Shown in pieces: positions 63,427 to 64,000 of a stretch of 64,000 nucleotides of DNA. Position 1 is the first letter of the stretch, and each line of letters opens with the position of its first letter. Under the pieces are notes generated by a model. That model ran no database searches and was not told the DNA's origin. It saw nothing but the letters and a program-made list of their open reading frames with translations. The position numbers and the translations under genes are program-made. Source of the DNA: Flavobacterium micromati (GTDB lineage Bacteria > Bacteroidota > Bacteroidia > Flavobacteriales > Flavobacteriaceae); NCBI RefSeq assembly GCF_900129585.1, contig NZ_FQWF01000010.1:124001-188000 (forward strand), given 5' to 3'.

Positions 63427-64000
63427 TGCTTTACTCATTTTTACTCGTAATCCTGAATTAGGAAAAGTAAAAACAAGACTTGCAAAAACAATTGGTAATC
63501 AAAAAGCTTTACAAGTTTATTGCGATTTACTCTTGCATACCATGACTGAAACAAAACCTGTCAATAGTGATAAATTCGTATTTTATGATAGTAGTATTAT
63601 CGAAGATGATATTTGGTCTAGAGAATTTTATCATAAAAAACTACAATCCAATGGCGATTTAGGAAATCGGATGCACGATGCATTTGAAACCCTTTTTGAG
63701 ATGGGTTATCAAAATTGTATTATCATTGGTAGTGATTTGTTAGATCTAAAAACAAGCCTTATTGATACTGCTTTTATTAAACTTTTAGATCATGATGCAG
63801 TTATAGGACCCGCTGAAGATGGCGGCTATTATTTATTAGGATTAAAGCGAAATAATACTCTTATTTTCCAAAATAAAGATTGGGGAACGAGTACTGTTTT
63901 AAAAGCAACGATAAGCGATTTAGCGGCTCACAAAGTGTGTCTTTTAGATACTTTAAACGATATTGATACCTTTGAAGATTTAGAACAAAGCTCTTATAAT
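63416..64000 (+). CDS. DUF2064 (TIGR04282) family glycosyltransferase, 3' truncated by the window
   Basis: 195 codons, open to the last base. Opening MKTDALLIFTRNPELGKVKT RLA fits DUF2064 (nucleotide-sugar binding). Then NGDLGNRMHDAFETLFEMGY, QNCIIIGSDLLDLKTSLID and VIGPAEDGGYYLLGL, all conserved in the family (GSD, GPaeDGGYyLiGl). The ATG (63416) lies within the end of the rhodanese gene. These enzymes are annotated as arsenosugar-biosynthesis associated; the partner genes must be to the right. Confidence 0.85.
   Translation, partial: MKTDALLIFTRNPELGKVKTRLAKTIGNQKALQVYCDLLLHTMTETKPVNSDKFVFYDSSIIEDDIWSREFYHKKLQSNGDLGNRMHDAFETLFEMGYQNCIIIGSDLLDLKTSLIDTAFIKLLDHDAVIGPAEDGGYYLLGLKRNNTLIFQNKDWGTSTVLKATISDLAAHKVCLLDTLNDIDTFEDLEQSSYN

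Noticed and set aside
1..64000. CRISPR array
   Set aside because: No set of regularly spaced identical repeats and no cas gene seen on either strand.

Overview
The window comes from an AT-rich Bacteroidota genome, most likely Flavobacterium or a close relative. Evidence for this: a SusC/SusD pair run by a FecR/ECF-sigma system, GH92 and GH130 glycosidases, Omp85-type outer membrane proteins, tRNA 3' ends without an encoded CCA, a TAnnTTTG-type promoter, and many small proteins with the style of that phylum. It is an accessory-rich stretch. Intact operons are separated by long gaps holding decayed genes, insertion-sequence remains and tRNA 3'-end scars.

Layout. (1) 1-7.6 kb is a defence-like island: the end of a helicase/nuclease with a Gre-type tail, a PD-(D/E)XK protein, a kinase/ATPase chimera remnant, and a compact operon of two unknown small proteins plus two DUF262 proteins, the second with a DUF1524 HNH domain (GmrSD type). 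It ends in an hsdR scrap, a tRNA 3'-end scrap and a terminator. (2) 7.7-13 kb holds greB, a YqiA-like esterase, a DUF6943-like mobile-element protein, and wrecks of an aldehyde dehydrogenase, a zinc alcohol dehydrogenase and several small genes. (3) 13.4-15.5 kb is a compact cassette: two small membrane proteins, a DUF5675 protein, a 251-aa protein and a divergent 67-aa helix-turn-helix-like protein. Part of it recurs at 32.4-35.5 kb (251-aa proteins almost identical), interrupted there by a HipB/HipS/HipT-like operon. A third worn end lies at 46.5 kb. Copies 1 and 3 are each followed, about 240 bp on, by the same 18-bp tRNA-Ser-like 3' end and a terminator.

(4) 17.6-31.6 kb is an envelope-defence island: RND efflux pump, adaptor and TolC-like protein, an Omp85 protein, a PepSY-like protein, a serine-hydrolase lipoprotein, a two-component system whose kinase is frameshifted, and an lpxE-like/eptA pair with a second PAP2 phosphatase. 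It lies between direct repeats of a DnaE-like C-terminal fragment, the left one carrying an IS30 insertion. Tandem 11-bp-period sites upstream of the regulator and of the PepSY-like gene suggest one regulon. (5) 35.8-45.9 kb is a polysaccharide utilisation locus on the minus strand (fecR, ECF sigma, susC, susD, DUF218, GH92).

(6) 46-64 kb carries IS66 remains, a second Omp85 protein, a PRC-barrel gene with an in-frame stop, a run of NAD(P)H-linked oxidoreductases, an NhaA antiporter fused to a cysteine-less thioredoxin-like domain, a cupin, a GH130-like/SDR operon, and at the right edge a rhodanese plus the start of a DUF2064 glycosyltransferase. The best candidates for something undescribed are the repeated 251-aa/67-aa/DUF5675 cassette and the four-gene tandem-DUF262 operon. 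All family names come from reading motifs by eye; no database search was run.
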